A DNA stretch of 64,000 nucleotides from Nocardia coubleae NBRC 108252 (GTDB lineage: Bacteria > Actinomycetota > Actinomycetes > Mycobacteriales > Mycobacteriaceae), in NCBI RefSeq assembly GCF_001612805.1, contig NZ_BDBD01000004.1:1-64000 (forward strand), in the 5' to 3' direction. The notes beneath the pieces were generated by a model that had not been told where the DNA came from, ran no database searches, and saw nothing but the letters and a program-made list of their open reading frames with translations. The position numbers were made by a program, and so were the translations under genes. This document shows, piece by piece, positions 15,576-25,274 of the stretch (positions within the stretch are counted from its first letter, which is position 1; each line of letters opens with the position of its first letter).

Positions 15576-18500
15576 GGTTGCCCCTGATTTTCGGCGGCGA
15601 GCAACGGGCCCCACCAGCGGCGGGCGATGGCACCGAAGCGGGTGGTCTCCGGCTCGCCGGGGCGGGCGGGTTCGGCGATCAGCTGCTCGAAACGTGGTGC
15701 GCGGCCCCAGATGTAGCGCAGGTAGCGGTCGGTGTGGTCACCGAATTTGTCGGGGCCGTTGGGGCCGCCGTCGAAGGCGTGTTCGGCGGCGAGCAGGGCG
15801 TCGGCGACGCTGTCGCCACGGAAGCGACGTTCGGCGTAGGCGGCGGTGGCGGTGGGCCCGACGGGCAGGGGTTCGCACAGGCCCTCGTCACGCAGACGGA
15901 CCAGATCGCGCAGGATCGCCAGTGCCGCAGGTGGTTCGGGTGCGGTGATGATCGACCGGGCGACGGGGCGGCTGCGGAACTGGCCGCGACCGGTGCTGAT
16001 CGCCCGCCACGACCGGTCCTCGGTGGCAGCCAGCGCGAGCAGCGAAACCCACGCTGCCAGACGATGTTTGGGGGCCAGGCGGGAATACGTGGTGCGGACG
16101 AGGGTTTCGCCACGAACTTCGGGGACGGTACCGGCGAGGGTGCGACCGTTGCCCAGGTCGACGGCGATGTCCACCGCTCGCGGGCTCGCCTCGTAGTCGG
16201 GCAGCGCGGTGCGCACGATGGTGTCGACCGTGCCCTCCACCTCGTCGAGCACGCGGGTGCCGAAACCGAAGGGCGGCAACGTCCCCCGTCGCCATTCGGC
16301 CGCGCGCAGGCCCGCCGGGTCGGCGCCGGTGAGGCGGGCGGTGAGCATCCGCTCCCCCAGGTCCCATTTGGCCAGGCCGTCGAGTTCGATGGGCAACTGG
16401 TCGGCGATGTCCTCGGATTCCTCGGGGACCCGCAGCCCGAGCCGCTGCCACAGGAACGCGCGCACCGGGTGTTCGGCGAACGCGATCAGTTCGGCCAGTG
16501 CCACGTCCGCGGGCGGGGCGGGCGGGAGTGGTTCGGCGAGCAGCGGTGGGCGCGGGCGGGACGGACGTGCGGCAGCGCGGGCGCCCGCGAGGGCGACGGT
16601 GTCGAAGCTGCGTGGGCGCTCCGGTGCGAAATTGCGCCGGTCGAAGGCCTGGAGCGGATGGCGGATGTGCACGTCGGACATCGCGGCCGAGCCCACGTGG
16701 GTGGCGAGCACGTCGAGCAGTTCGGCCACCGGGACAGCGGGCGGGCGGGCCGCGCCGGTGACCGGGTCGGCGCCGGTGTGCAGCACCAGCAGCTGTTCGG
16801 TGGCGGCCATGATCGCGTCGAGCAGCAGCTGCCGGTCCTCGCTGCGGGCGTCGCGTTCACCGATCAGCGGGTCGCGGGCCAGCAGGTCGTCGCCGTCGAC
16901 GCTGCCGGTACGCGGGAAGATGTCGTCGTCGAGGCCGAGCAGCACCACCACCCGGTGCGGCACTGATCGCATGGGGACCAGCGAGCACACCGTGAGTTCA
17001 CCGGTGCGGAAGTTGGCGCGGCCGGGTGCGCCCGCGAGCCGGGAGGTCAGCAGCACCGCGACATCGGCCAGGCGCAGCGGTGCGTCACCCGCGTGCTCGG
17101 TGGCGGCGACGATCTCGCGGCGCGCTTCGGCCCGGATCCAGGCGTAGGAGTCCGGCACATCGGTGAGCAGCTCGAGCGCGCGCAGCAGCACCGCCGTCCA
17201 CTGGGCGGCGGGACGGGGACCGCGCAGGTCGCGCAGGCAGACCGCGACCCGGTCGACGAACTCGGCGAAGCGCCCCGCCAGGTCGACGTCGTTGGAGTCC
17301 ACGTCGTCGAGGGGCAGGGCAAGGTCGAGCCAGTCGTCACCGGACTCGTCGGCGGTGACGCCGAGCAGGATGCGGTCCACGGCGGCGTTGAGGGTGTTCT
17401 GGGCGAAGTCGGCCAGGCCGAACGCCTCTCGCTGGCGCTGCCCGATACCCCAGCGCGCACCGGACTCGGCGGCCCAGCCACGCAGTCGTTCGATGTCGTC
17501 GTCGTCGAAACCGCAACGGCGGCGCACGCTTTCGGCGGCGGCCAGGTCGAGGACCTGCGTCACGGTGACGCGCCCGTCGGCCAGTTCGAGCAGATCGATC
17601 ACCACCGCCAGCATCGGGTTGGTCACCGCCCTGCCCCGGTCCGCCAACCGCACCCGCAACTGATGGGCCGGATGCTCACCGGCGACCGGCTGATCCCCGG
17701 TGCCCGCCCCGCGCTGCCCGAAGGCTGCCCGCACCAGCGGAGCATAGGCCTCCACGTCCGGGCACATGATGAGCACGTCGCGCGGTTCCAGCGTCTGATC
17801 GGCGGTGAACGTGCGCAGCAACAGATCCCGCAGCACCTCCACCTGCCGGGCCGCACCGTGACAGGCGTGCACCTCGATGCTGCCGTCCGGCGCCGCCCCC
17901 GCCTCCGGGGCACGGTCATCGCGGATCGCGCACTGCACCCGGCCGAGTAGGGTCGTCGAATCGAGTCGCGCCGGGAGATGACTATCGCTGTCCAGCAACG
18001 GTTTCAGCCGCTGCTCCAGCTCCCGGACATCACGGCCGAGGCCGGCGAGCAAGGGGTGCGAAACGTGATCCGCGGTCCGATCGGCAGACCGGGGCGACGC
18101 CGAAAAGTTCTGAAACTCAGCTGGATTCGCCCGCGCCGGCCCATCCCGATCGGCGACCGGATCCGAGCCGTCCCCGACCGGTGGACCACCGGGAGACTCG
18201 AGATCGAACCGCGCAACCGCAGCTGTGCTCGGCGAAGCCGTACCGGACCGCGGCGACGATGCGTCGCCGGTGCCACCGCACCCGGCAGCATCGGCGAGTG
18301 CCGTCCACAGCACCGGACTCGGATGTGCCAGCCACAGGTGCACATCGCGATGGGCGGCGAGGGCGGTGAAGACGGCGAGCTGGTCGGCGGGCAACCGGGT
18401 GAGACCGAACAGCGACAGGCGCTCGGGCAGGTCGACGGACGCGGGGTCGGCGCGCAGCCGGGCACAGGCGTCGGCGAGCCGTTCGGCGGGGCTCGGGGAG

Positions 18501-19072
18501 CCGATGGCCGTGCGCAGCGCGCGCCACAGCTTCGGCTGCCACGCCAGGTCGTCGGGCACCGGGCCGCCCGCGCCGTCGCCGTCGTCGCCCGCGACCCAGT
18601 CGAGCAGCACGCGCGGGCGCTGGGCGGCGTAGGAGTCGAACAGGGCGGCCAGGTGGGCGGCGGTCGAATAGCGCCTGCCGAGCCGGTGATCGCCGCCGGG
18701 CAACCCGAGATGGCGGGCCAGCACCGCCGCCCACGGTTCGGCGGCCACCTCGTCGATCACCCGCAGCACCGACCACACCACCCGCTGCCCGGACCATGGG
18801 TCGTCCTCGGCGGTGATCCCGTTCGCGGCGGCCAGCACGTCGGCGACCAGCGCGGCAGGTGACGGGAAGGAGATATTGGCGGCTACCCCGTCGCCTGCGC
18901 CGCCCACGCCGAGCACACCGGACAACCGTTGCGCCAGCCAGCGCTCGACACCTTTCGCGGGAACGGCGACCACCTCGGTGGCGAAAGGATCACCGGGCGC
19001 AACCGCGAGCACCTGCCCGAGACCGTCGGCCAGCGCGTCGGCGCGTTCGGCGCGATGGAGGTGCAACGGCAT
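15572..19072 (-). CDS. recC: Exodeoxyribonuclease V subunit gamma, RecC
   Basis: About 1166 aa, the Chi-recognition subunit with an inactive helicase fold. The family features are the N-terminal ADALADGLGQVLA segment, LLDWVAGDD near 157-165, FGLTRLPADQL, the CPDVEAYAPLV region and VVVLLGLDDDIFPR. The ATG at 19072 begins the conserved MPLHLHRAERADAL; an upstream in-frame ATG at 19105 is less likely. Residues about 264-337 (18062-18283) form a Ser/Pro/Asp-rich insertion of low complexity. It is first in the recC-recB-recD unit. Confidence 0.93.
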   Translation of the reverse strand: MPLHLHRAERADALADGLGQVLAVAPGDPFATEVVAVPAKGVERWLAQRLSGVLGVGGAGDGVAANISFPSPAALVADVLAAANGITAEDDPWSGQRVVWSVLRVIDEVAAEPWAAVLARHLGLPGGDHRLGRRYSTAAHLAALFDSYAAQRPRVLLDWVAGDDGDGAGGPVPDDLAWQPKLWRALRTAIGSPSPAERLADACARLRADPASVDLPERLSLFGLTRLPADQLAVFTALAAHRDVHLWLAHPSPVLWTALADAAGCGGTGDASSPRSGTASPSTAAVARFDLESPGGPPVGDGSDPVADRDGPARANPAEFQNFSASPRSADRTADHVSHPLLAGLGRDVRELEQRLKPLLDSDSHLPARLDSTTLLGRVQCAIRDDRAPEAGAAPDGSIEVHACHGAARQVEVLRDLLLRTFTADQTLEPRDVLIMCPDVEAYAPLVRAAFGQRGAGTGDQPVAGEHPAHQLRVRLADRGRAVTNPMLAVVIDLLELADGRVTVTQVLDLAAAESVRRRCGFDDDDIERLRGWAAESGARWGIGQRQREAFGLADFAQNTLNAAVDRILLGVTADESGDDWLDLALPLDDVDSNDVDLAGRFAEFVDRVAVCLRDLRGPRPAAQWTAVLLRALELLTDVPDSYAWIRAEARREIVAATEHAGDAPLRLADVAVLLTSRLAGAPGRANFRTGELTVCSLVPMRSVPHRVVVLLGLDDDIFPRTGSVDGDDLLARDPLIGERDARSEDRQLLLDAIMAATEQLLVLHTGADPVTGAARPPAVPVAELLDVLATHVGSAAMSDVHIRHPLQAFDRRNFAPERPRSFDTVALAGARAAARPSRPRPPLLAEPLPPAPPADVALAELIAFAEHPVRAFLWQRLGLRVPEESEDIADQLPIELDGLAKWDLGERMLTARLTGADPAGLRAAEWRRGTLPPFGFGTRVLDEVEGTVDTIVRTALPDYEASPRAVDIAVDLGNGRTLAGTVPEVRGETLVRTTYSRLAPKHRLAAWVSLLALAATEDRSWRAISTGRGQFRSRPVARSIITAPEPPAALAILRDLVRLRDEGLCEPLPVGPTATAAYAERRFRGDSVADALLAAEHAFDGGPNGPDKFGDHTDRYLRYIWGRAPRFEQLIAEPARPGEPETTRFGAIARRWWGPLLAAENQGQP

Positions 19073-19262
19073 CCGTCGTTTATACGCCCAGCGACCGACC
19101 CGCAATCATGCGACCCCGCCCGCACCCCCGGCAAGGGCTAGTGAAATAGACCACACTGCAACGCGTTACCGGCCACGCCTGCGCCGGGACGAAACCGGGG
19201 CGTGGGACTCTGCTGGCTCGGGTGGGACGGTTCGGCCGCAGTACGAAAGGCGGGTTCGGTTC

Positions 19263-19469
19263 ATGATCGCGCAGGTGATTGCCCTGGTTCCCGACGCCGG
19301 ATTCGTCGTCCGCCGCGCAGGCGCTTGCTGGGAACTCATCAATTCCCGGCGATACGGCCCCGACCAGGTGCTGCACACCTGGCCCCTCGATCGCCACGGC
19401 GAGGCGTTCGAGCACTGCCACCGGCTCAACGGCTGCCCCATCGCCACCCCGCACGCCGCGCATCACTGA
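19263..19469 (+). CDS. Small hypothetical protein (68 aa)
   Basis: A 68-aa soluble protein rich in His and with three Cys (ACWEL, HCHRLNGCP), starting at ATG 19263 with AAAGG about 12 bases upstream. Codon use is typical of the genome. It lies between divergent recC and the following secreted hydrolase. I do not recognise the family. The His/Cys content could bind metal, but no canonical motif is visible. Confidence 0.55.
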   Translation: MIAQVIALVPDAGFVVRRAGACWELINSRRYGPDQVLHTWPLDRHGEAFEHCHRLNGCPIATPHAAHH

Positions 19470-19558
19470 TCGCAATCCCGCTGTGCCACAAGGCCGATTT
19501 GTGACGATTCGGCAGCGAAGGGTGCGCCCGGGCCGCCGATGTGCCAGTGTGGTGCCTC

Positions 19559-20440
19559 GTGCGTGACCGTTCCCCCGCCACCCGCGTCGTTTCCCGGGTC
19601 GCAGCAACAGCTTGTCTCCTCGCCGCCGCGGCCGCCCTCACCCCGGGCGTCCCCGTACTCACCGCCACCGCGCAGGCCGCGCCGGTCCTGACCCAGGCGT
19701 GCCTGTCCGGATTCGACTGCGACATGAGTTCGCGGATCGCGCGCGTGAACAGCTACCTGGCCGGCCGCCCCGGCGTCGTCGGCTACGTGCTGCGCGACCG
19801 CGTCACCGGCGGCATCTACGCCAACGAACACGCCGAGAACCAGGTGTGGACCGCCTCGACGATCAAGCTGGCCATCGCCGCCGACCTGCTCAACCGGGCC
19901 CGCGTCGGCGCCATCGCGCTGTCGCCGGAAGACCGGGGCAATATCGAGGCGATGCTCGCCACGTCCAACGACCAGGCGACGGATGTGCTGTGGCACAAGT
20001 ACATCGGCTTCGACCGGATGGCCTACAATAACGCCTTCCGCGCGTACGGCATGGTCAGCCTGATCCCGCAGCCGACCAACACCGCGCTGTTCCCGGACTG
20101 GTCGTTCCAGAAGTGCACCGCCGCCGACCTGGACCGGCTGATGAACACCATCCTCGACACCATGCACCCCGACGACCTGGCCTACCTGCTCGACCGGATG
20201 CGCTCGGTCGACTCCAACCAGCACTGGGGTGTGTGGGGCGCCGGTGCGGCGATGCGACCCGGCCTGAAGAACGGCTGGTCGGCCGAGGCCGACGGCTGGG
20301 TGGTCAACTCGGTCGGCGTCGCGGGCGAGGGCGAGCGCTATACCCTGGCCATCATGAACGCGCTCGGCGCCGACGGCGGCTACACCGAGGGCGCCGAGAC
20401 CGACACCAAGGTCGCCCAGCTGCTCCTTGCGGGTCGCTGA
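19559..20440 (+). CDS. Secreted beta-lactamase-like serine hydrolase
   Basis: About 293 aa with an N-terminal signal peptide (basic n-region, Ala/Leu core, cleavage near TAQA). It has the fold of class A beta-lactamase-related hydrolases: STIK at 100-103 gives the SxxK nucleophile and base, SND follows, and LKNGW resembles the KTG box with Asn replacing Thr. Such proteins are usually putative peptidases or penicillin-binding relatives rather than true beta-lactamases. Start uncertain: GTG at 19541, 19547 or 19559, none with a clear ribosome site; I chose 19559 because it gives the most typical signal peptide. Confidence 0.82.
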   Translation: MRDRSPATRVVSRVAATACLLAAAAALTPGVPVLTATAQAAPVLTQACLSGFDCDMSSRIARVNSYLAGRPGVVGYVLRDRVTGGIYANEHAENQVWTASTIKLAIAADLLNRARVGAIALSPEDRGNIEAMLATSNDQATDVLWHKYIGFDRMAYNNAFRAYGMVSLIPQPTNTALFPDWSFQKCTAADLDRLMNTILDTMHPDDLAYLLDRMRSVDSNQHWGVWGAGAAMRPGLKNGWSAEADGWVVNSVGVAGEGERYTLAIMNALGADGGYTEGAETDTKVAQLLLAGR

Positions 20441-20500
20441 GGCGGCACGTCCCGTAAGGTCGGTTCTGTAATCACCCCAGTCAGCCGAGGAGTCAGGACG

Positions 20501-21919
20501 ATGAGCACTCAGTCTGTCGGGAACCAGCGGCACCGCGTGGTGGTGATCGGATCCGGGTTCGGCGGGTTGTTCGGCACCCGGCACCTGCGCAGGGCCGATG
20601 TCGATGTCACGCTGATCTCCAAGACGTCGACCCACCTGTTCCAGCCGCTGCTGTACCAGGTGGCGACCGGCATCCTGTCCACGGGCGAGATCGCCCCGGC
20701 CACCAGGCTCGTGCTGCGCAAGCAGAAGAACGCGCAGGTGCTGATGGGCGATGTGATCGACGTCGACCTGAAGAACCAGACGGTCACCTCGCGACTGCTC
20801 AACCGCGACACAGTGACTCCCTACGACAGCCTCATCGTCGCCACCGGCGCGCAGCAGTCCTACTTCGGTAACGACCACTTCGCCACCTACGCGCCCGGCA
20901 TGAAGACCATCGACGATGCCCTCGAACTGCGTGCCCGCATCCTCGGCGCCTTCGAGCAGGCCGAGCTGGCCGAAACCCAGGAGGAACGCGACCGGCTGCT
21001 CACCTTCATCGTCGTCGGCGCGGGCCCCACGGGTGTCGAGCTGGCCGGGCAGATCGCCGAACTCGCCGACCGCACCCTCGACGGCACCTTCCGCACCATC
21101 GACCCGCGCGACGCGCGCGTCATCCTGCTCGAGGGCGCGGGCGCGGTGCTGGGCCCGATGGGTCCGAAGCTGGGTGCCAAGGCCGCCAAGCGGCTCGAGA
21201 AGATGGGCGTGGAGATCCAGCTCAACGCCATGGTGACCGATGTCGACGCGCACGGCGTCGTCGTCAAGGACAAGGACGGCAGCACCCGCCGCATCGAGGC
21301 GATGTGCAAGGTGTGGTCGGCGGGCGTGCAGGCCAGCCCGCTGGGCAAAATGATCGCCGAGCGTTCCGACGGCACCGAGGTGGACCGGGCCGGTCGCGTC
21401 ATCGTCGAGCCCGATCTCACGGTCAAGGGTCACCCGAACGTCTTCGTGGTCGGCGACCTGATGTCGGTGCCGGGTGTACCCGGCCAGGCCCAGGGCGCGA
21501 TCCAGGGTTCCACCTATGCGGCCAAGGCCATCAAGGCCGGGCTGAAGGGGCAGACCCCGGCCGAACGCAAGCCGTTCAAGTACTTCAACAAGGGCTCGAT
21601 GGCGACGATCTCGCGTTTCGACGCGGTCTGCCAGATCGGCAAGCTCGAGTTCAGCGGGTTCCTCGCCTGGCTCGCGTGGCTGGCCCTGCACCTGTACTAC
21701 CTGGTCGGCTACCGCAGCCGGATCGTCACCGTGATCGGCTGGTTCGTCTCCTTCCTCGGCCGCAACCGCGGTCAGATGGCGGCGACCGAGCAGTGGGTGT
21801 TCGCGCGCCTGGCGATCGAGGAGGTCAACTCCGACGTCTCCGAAGCCGACGAACTCGCCGCCCACCTCGGCGCCCCACCGTCGGGGCGCAAACAGATCGA
21901 CGAGCGCAAGTCCGGGTAG
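20501..21919 (+). CDS. ndh: Type II NADH dehydrogenase
   Basis: 472 aa, the non-proton-pumping NADH:menaquinone oxidoreductase of the respiratory chain, peripheral on the inner membrane. The FAD-binding GSGFGG is near 17-22. The second Rossmann motif, VVGAGPTGVELAG, is near 170-182 for NADH. VFVVGDLM is the second FAD contact. The C-terminal helices (LAWLALHLYYLVGYRSR) anchor it to the membrane. A strong ribosome site (GAGGAG) precedes the ATG and a rho-independent terminator follows. Its position next to the urease genes matches M. tuberculosis ndh (Rv1854c). Confidence 0.96.
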   Translation: MSTQSVGNQRHRVVVIGSGFGGLFGTRHLRRADVDVTLISKTSTHLFQPLLYQVATGILSTGEIAPATRLVLRKQKNAQVLMGDVIDVDLKNQTVTSRLLNRDTVTPYDSLIVATGAQQSYFGNDHFATYAPGMKTIDDALELRARILGAFEQAELAETQEERDRLLTFIVVGAGPTGVELAGQIAELADRTLDGTFRTIDPRDARVILLEGAGAVLGPMGPKLGAKAAKRLEKMGVEIQLNAMVTDVDAHGVVVKDKDGSTRRIEAMCKVWSAGVQASPLGKMIAERSDGTEVDRAGRVIVEPDLTVKGHPNVFVVGDLMSVPGVPGQAQGAIQGSTYAAKAIKAGLKGQTPAERKPFKYFNKGSMATISRFDAVCQIGKLEFSGFLAWLAWLALHLYYLVGYRSRIVTVIGWFVSFLGRNRGQMAATEQWVFARLAIEEVNSDVSEADELAAHLGAPPSGRKQIDERKSG

Positions 21920-21931
21920 CACACCTGCCCG

Positions 21932-21966
21932 AAAGCCGGATGGTTCCTTCGAACCATCCGGCTTTT
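21932..21966 (+). terminator. Rho-independent terminator after ndh
   Basis: A perfect 15-bp stem (AAAGCCGGATGGTTC with its complement), a CTTC loop and a T-run TTTT, 12 bp after the ndh stop. Confidence 0.92.
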
Positions 21967-22096
21967 GTCGTCTCCGGTTACCTTCCGGCACACCGATATT
22001 GCGGGCTGCCGACGTTTCGGACCCATCCGCCCACGGCACCGGTCCGAATGTCGGAGGTCATATGTGTGACCAAATCCCCCGGATGAAAGGTGATCT

Positions 22097-22939
22097 ATGG
22101 CGACGGGGAAACACAGGGCGCCGAGCCCGCAGCGACAGAAGGTCGGTTCGGTCGTCGCGGCGGGAGCGGTACCCCTGGTCATGGCCCTGATCGGCACGGG
22201 CACCGCGAATGCCGATCCCGCGCAGGCGGCGGTGACGCAGCCCGAACAGCAGCCGATCGCACCGGAGTACGACGCGGTCGCGCCCAATGCCGCCCCTTAC
22301 GTGACCGCGCCGAAACCCGCGAACACGCGCAGCTCGCTGCCGTGGGCACGCACGGGCCCGGAGACCGATTACCTGTCTCCGGTCGGCCCGCTGCACCTGC
22401 CGACCGCGGTGGCGCCGGTTCCGCCGATCCTGCCGCCGCCGGGCCAGTTCCGCTTCGGTGACCAGCAGGTTCCGGTGCCCGATTTCGTTCCGGTGGAGAC
22501 GTCGATCCAGATCAACGACGCCTCGGCCAACACCGAGGCGAACCTCGCGACGTTCCTCGACTCGATCGGGCTCGAGCGCAGTCGCTCCGACCGGATCGCC
22601 CAGGAGACCCTCGGCACCGCCGCGCGCGGTGCCGCAGTCGGGTCGACGGTGGCGATTCCGGCCGCGATGATGGGCAGCACGGTCGGCGCGGTGGCCGGGC
22701 TCGTCACCGGGCTCGTCTTCTTCCCGGTAGGCCTGGTCGCGGGCCCGATCCTGGGCGGAGTGGCCGGATACATGGCGGTGTCGGTGCCCGCCACGATCGT
22801 CGGTGCCGGCGTGGGCGCCGTGGTCGGTGCGACGAACGGTTTCCTCGCGCCGCCACGCGGAATGTCGCCCGATGCCGTCGACGGCGAGGACGCGCTCGAG
22901 ACGGTCGAGGCCGAGGACAACGAGTCGGCCATCGCCTGA
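22097..22939 (+). CDS. Secreted/cell-envelope hypothetical protein
   Basis: 280 aa. A signal peptide (VPLVMALIGTGTANA then DP) is followed by a Pro/Ala-rich region to about residue 125, and then a Gly/Ala-rich hydrophobic region (about 170-255) with glycine-zipper-like repeats (AVGSTVAIPAAMMGSTVGAV). The C-terminus is acidic. Similar secreted proteins are common in Nocardia and have no known function; the glycine-zipper part could insert in a membrane. AAAGG lies eight bases before the ATG. An inverted repeat GGTCA-N6-TGACC (22056-22071) just upstream may be an operator. Confidence 0.78.
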   Translation: MATGKHRAPSPQRQKVGSVVAAGAVPLVMALIGTGTANADPAQAAVTQPEQQPIAPEYDAVAPNAAPYVTAPKPANTRSSLPWARTGPETDYLSPVGPLHLPTAVAPVPPILPPPGQFRFGDQQVPVPDFVPVETSIQINDASANTEANLATFLDSIGLERSRSDRIAQETLGTAARGAAVGSTVAIPAAMMGSTVGAVAGLVTGLVFFPVGLVAGPILGGVAGYMAVSVPATIVGAGVGAVVGATNGFLAPPRGMSPDAVDGEDALETVEAEDNESAIA

Positions 22940-22954
22940 TCGTCGGTGTGCCGG

Positions 22955-22988
22955 GTGGTGGGAGTCGGATACGTCCGGCTCCCACCAC
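22955..22988. terminator. Bidirectional hairpin terminator
   Basis: The arms GTGGTGGGAG and CTCCCACCAC, with an inner CGGA/TCCG stem and a TACG loop, lie between the convergent stops of the secreted protein gene and ureD. Confidence 0.85.
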
Positions 22989-22995
22989 TTATCGG

Positions 22996-23661
22996 TTAAC
23001 CGACCGCAACCGGTGCGTGCAGGCGCGCACTCGTGCGGGTCGCCAGGGAGCCGCCCGCGGCCAGGGGCAGCCGGACCGCGTCCAGGCCGCCCGACCAGGC
23101 GGGTCGATCGTCGGGATAGCGCAATTCGCTGTCGAGCGCTCGCGCTGCGCTCAGCCGGTCGTCGGCAGACGTGCCCGCCCCGAGTTCCAGCCGGTGCCGC
23201 AGCAGCGGCAGCTCCCCCACGTCGGCGATCAGATCACCGCGCCAGCCGCCGCCGTCCTCACCGCTGCGGCCCAGCTGGATCCGTTCCCGCAACCGCAACC
23301 GCGCTCCGACGCCGAGCACGACGGTGGTCACCGCGTGATGATGTGCCCCGCCCGCGACGATTGTCGGCTCCGGGTCGAAATCCAGCTCCGCCTCCGCACC
23401 GACCTCGAAGTGCCAGCGCGCCGAGGACACCGGAGTCGTGGTGCTCGGCAGGGCGATCGTCGCCGCCACCGAGCGGACAACTAGTCGCGCACCGGGAAGC
23501 ACCACCACGCGGATGTCGAGTTCGTCTCCGCCGAGCGGGGTGGCGGCGGTGCCGATCAGGTGCACGGTGTCGGTGCCGGTGTGGCGCCCGGCCAGGCCGC
23601 CGATCGCCTCGATGCGCGGCAGGCGGCCCGGTGCGGCGACGATGCTCAGTTCAGTGTGCAA
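22996..23661 (-). CDS. ureD: Urease accessory protein UreD
   Basis: About 221 aa, a component of the UreDFG chaperone complex that inserts nickel into urease. It is recognisable from [31 protein letters not shown] and the operon position. The likely start is TTG 23661, overlapping the end of ureG by 11 nt, which gives the usual HTELS start; an ATG at 23706 inside ureG is the alternative. It is shorter than enterobacterial UreD, as in mycobacteria. Confidence 0.88.
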   Translation of the reverse strand: MHTELSIVAAPGRLPRIEAIGGLAGRHTGTDTVHLIGTAATPLGGDELDIRVVVLPGARLVVRSVAATIALPSTTTPVSSARWHFEVGAEAELDFDPEPTIVAGGAHHHAVTTVVLGVGARLRLRERIQLGRSGEDGGGWRGDLIADVGELPLLRHRLELGAGTSADDRLSAARALDSELRYPDDRPAWSGGLDAVRLPLAAGGSLATRTSARLHAPVAVG

Positions 23662-24358
23662 CGCCCGCGGCCGCGTCCTGCTCGGCGACCACGCGCAATT
23701 GTTCACGCACCCAGGCGAGCACGGGGGTGGCGGCGGGGTCCTCGGTGAGCGAGATCAGGGCGGTCGGCCTGCCCTCGCGCACCTTGGCGGCGTCGCGCTC
23801 CATCACCCCGAGGTCGGCGCCGACCAGCGGGGCGAGGTCGGTCTTGTTCACCACGAGCAGGTCGGAGAAGGTGACACCGGGGCCGCCCTTGCGCGGCACC
23901 TTGTCGCCGCCCGCCACGTCGATCACGAAGATCTGCACGTCGATCAGGCCGGAGGAGAAGGTGGCGGTGAGGTTGTCGCCGCCGGATTCGACGAGGATCA
24001 GGTCCAGCGGCGGGTTGGCCGCGACCAGGTCGTCGATGGCGTCGAGGTTGGCGGTGATGTCGTCGCGGATGGCGGTGTGCGGGCAGCCGCCGGTCTGCAC
24101 GGCGGTGATCCGCTCGTCGGGCAGCACCGCGTGGCGACGCAGGAAGTCGGCGTCCTCGGTGGTGTAGATGTCGTTGGTCAGCACCGCGAGCGAGAGCTCG
24201 TCGCGCAGCTGCCTGCACAGCGCCGCGACCAGCGCGGTCTTGCCCGAGCCGACCGGGCCGCCGATGCCGACGCGCAGCGCCTCACCGGGAACCCGATCGC
24301 GCTTGGGCCGGTCGTGGCTGTGATCGTGCGGTTCACCATCGATCAGGTGCGGCGGCAT
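23651..24358 (-). CDS. ureG: Urease accessory GTPase UreG
   Basis: 235 aa, SIMIBI-class GTPase driving nickel insertion. The N-terminus is His-rich (HDHSHD), the P-loop is GPVGSGKT at 34-41, and the nickel-binding and switch motif is in [12 protein letters not shown], followed by [12 protein letters not shown]. The ribosome site GGAG is close to the ATG. It lies 21 nt downstream of ureF and overlaps ureD. Confidence 0.97.
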   Translation of the reverse strand: MPPHLIDGEPHDHSHDRPKRDRVPGEALRVGIGGPVGSGKTALVAALCRQLRDELSLAVLTNDIYTTEDADFLRRHAVLPDERITAVQTGGCPHTAIRDDITANLDAIDDLVAANPPLDLILVESGGDNLTATFSSGLIDVQIFVIDVAGGDKVPRKGGPGVTFSDLLVVNKTDLAPLVGADLGVMERDAAKVREGRPTALISLTEDPAATPVLAWVREQLRVVAEQDAAAGVAH

Positions 24359-24379
24359 GGGAACTCCTTCATCTCGGGA

Positions 24380-25177
24380 TCAGGACGCGAACAGTGGCAT
24401 GTCGCGGTGGAGGTGACGTTCGGCGAGCGCGTCCTGCAACGGGTCCGACAGCGCGGCCAACCCCGTGGCGGCCTCGGCGGCGACCCGGTCGCACAGGGGT
24501 GCCAGGCGCAGTGTGCTCGCCGCGATGGCGGCGGGGTCGAGGGCGAGCAGGCGCTGGGCGGCGGTCGCGGCACCGGTGAGGGTGGTGTAGACGACGACGC
24601 CCGCCAGTTCCCGGGGATCGGCACCGCAGGCCAGCCCGACCATGCCGAACACTGTCGGCAGGTGCGGGCGGGGGCCGACCGCCGCCCAATTCGAATAGGC
24701 GCTCTCGCCGGGGCGCCCCCCGAAGCTGTCTCCGCTCCCCAGCGTGCCGGCATCGAGCAGATCGGTCGGATCGCTGTGGTGCGCCGACCGCGAGTCGTCG
24801 CCGACCATCGCCGTGCGGCCGGACGAGCGTGCTTCGACCGGGTTCGGCCAGAGCTGTTTGGCGAGTCTGAGAAGGCCGCGACCCTGGGCGCGAGACGCGG
24901 CGCGCGCGGCGGGAGATGGCGTGCGAGCATCGGTTTCGAGGTCGGCACGGTCGGGGGCGAGCGTGCCCGCGCACACCGCGGCGGCCAGTGACGCCGTCAC
25001 CAGTCCGGTGGTGGCGATGCGGCGGCGCAGGTAGACCTCGACACTCGCGGCGTCGCGCAACAGTCCCGAGGCCACAGCCTCTTCCACGCCGCCGGAGTGC
25101 ACATGCCCGCCGATGGGCAGGCGCGAATCGGCGAGGGCGAGCAATGTCGCCAGGCCCGTCGCACCCTCGTTTCGCAT
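24380..25177 (-). CDS. ureF: Urease accessory protein UreF with internal insertion
   Basis: 265 aa, the helical accessory subunit that links UreD and UreG. Family motifs are LLALADSRLPIGGHVHSGGVE at the N-terminus and HRDMPLFAS at the end. It is about 50 aa longer than the M. tuberculosis protein because of a Ser/Gly/Asp-rich insertion at about 117-167 (24677-24829). It opens a separate urease unit: ureA-ureB-ureC lie more than 11 kb away. A leaderless-type -10 box sits directly before its ATG. Confidence 0.94.
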   Translation of the reverse strand: MRNEGATGLATLLALADSRLPIGGHVHSGGVEEAVASGLLRDAASVEVYLRRRIATTGLVTASLAAAVCAGTLAPDRADLETDARTPSPAARAASRAQGRGLLRLAKQLWPNPVEARSSGRTAMVGDDSRSAHHSDPTDLLDAGTLGSGDSFGGRPGESAYSNWAAVGPRPHLPTVFGMVGLACGADPRELAGVVVYTTLTGAATAAQRLLALDPAAIAASTLRLAPLCDRVAAEAATGLAALSDPLQDALAERHLHRDMPLFAS

Positions 25178-25183
25178 CCGACG

Positions 25184-25189
25184 ATCCTA
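25184..25189 (-). promoter_or_regulatory. -10 element for leaderless ureF transcript
   Basis: TAGGAT on the minus strand is six bases before the A of the ureF ATG, the spacing expected for a TANNNT -10 box of a leaderless actinobacterial mRNA. It would give ureF-ureG-ureD their own promoter, needed because the structural genes are distant. Confidence 0.5.
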
Positions 25190-25274
25190 TGCAAAGCCGT
25201 CTCCAGGACGCGCGGCGAGCCGACTCCGACCGAGCGCCGGGTGGTAGTCCTCACAGCGAGCGCGGCGGATTCCG

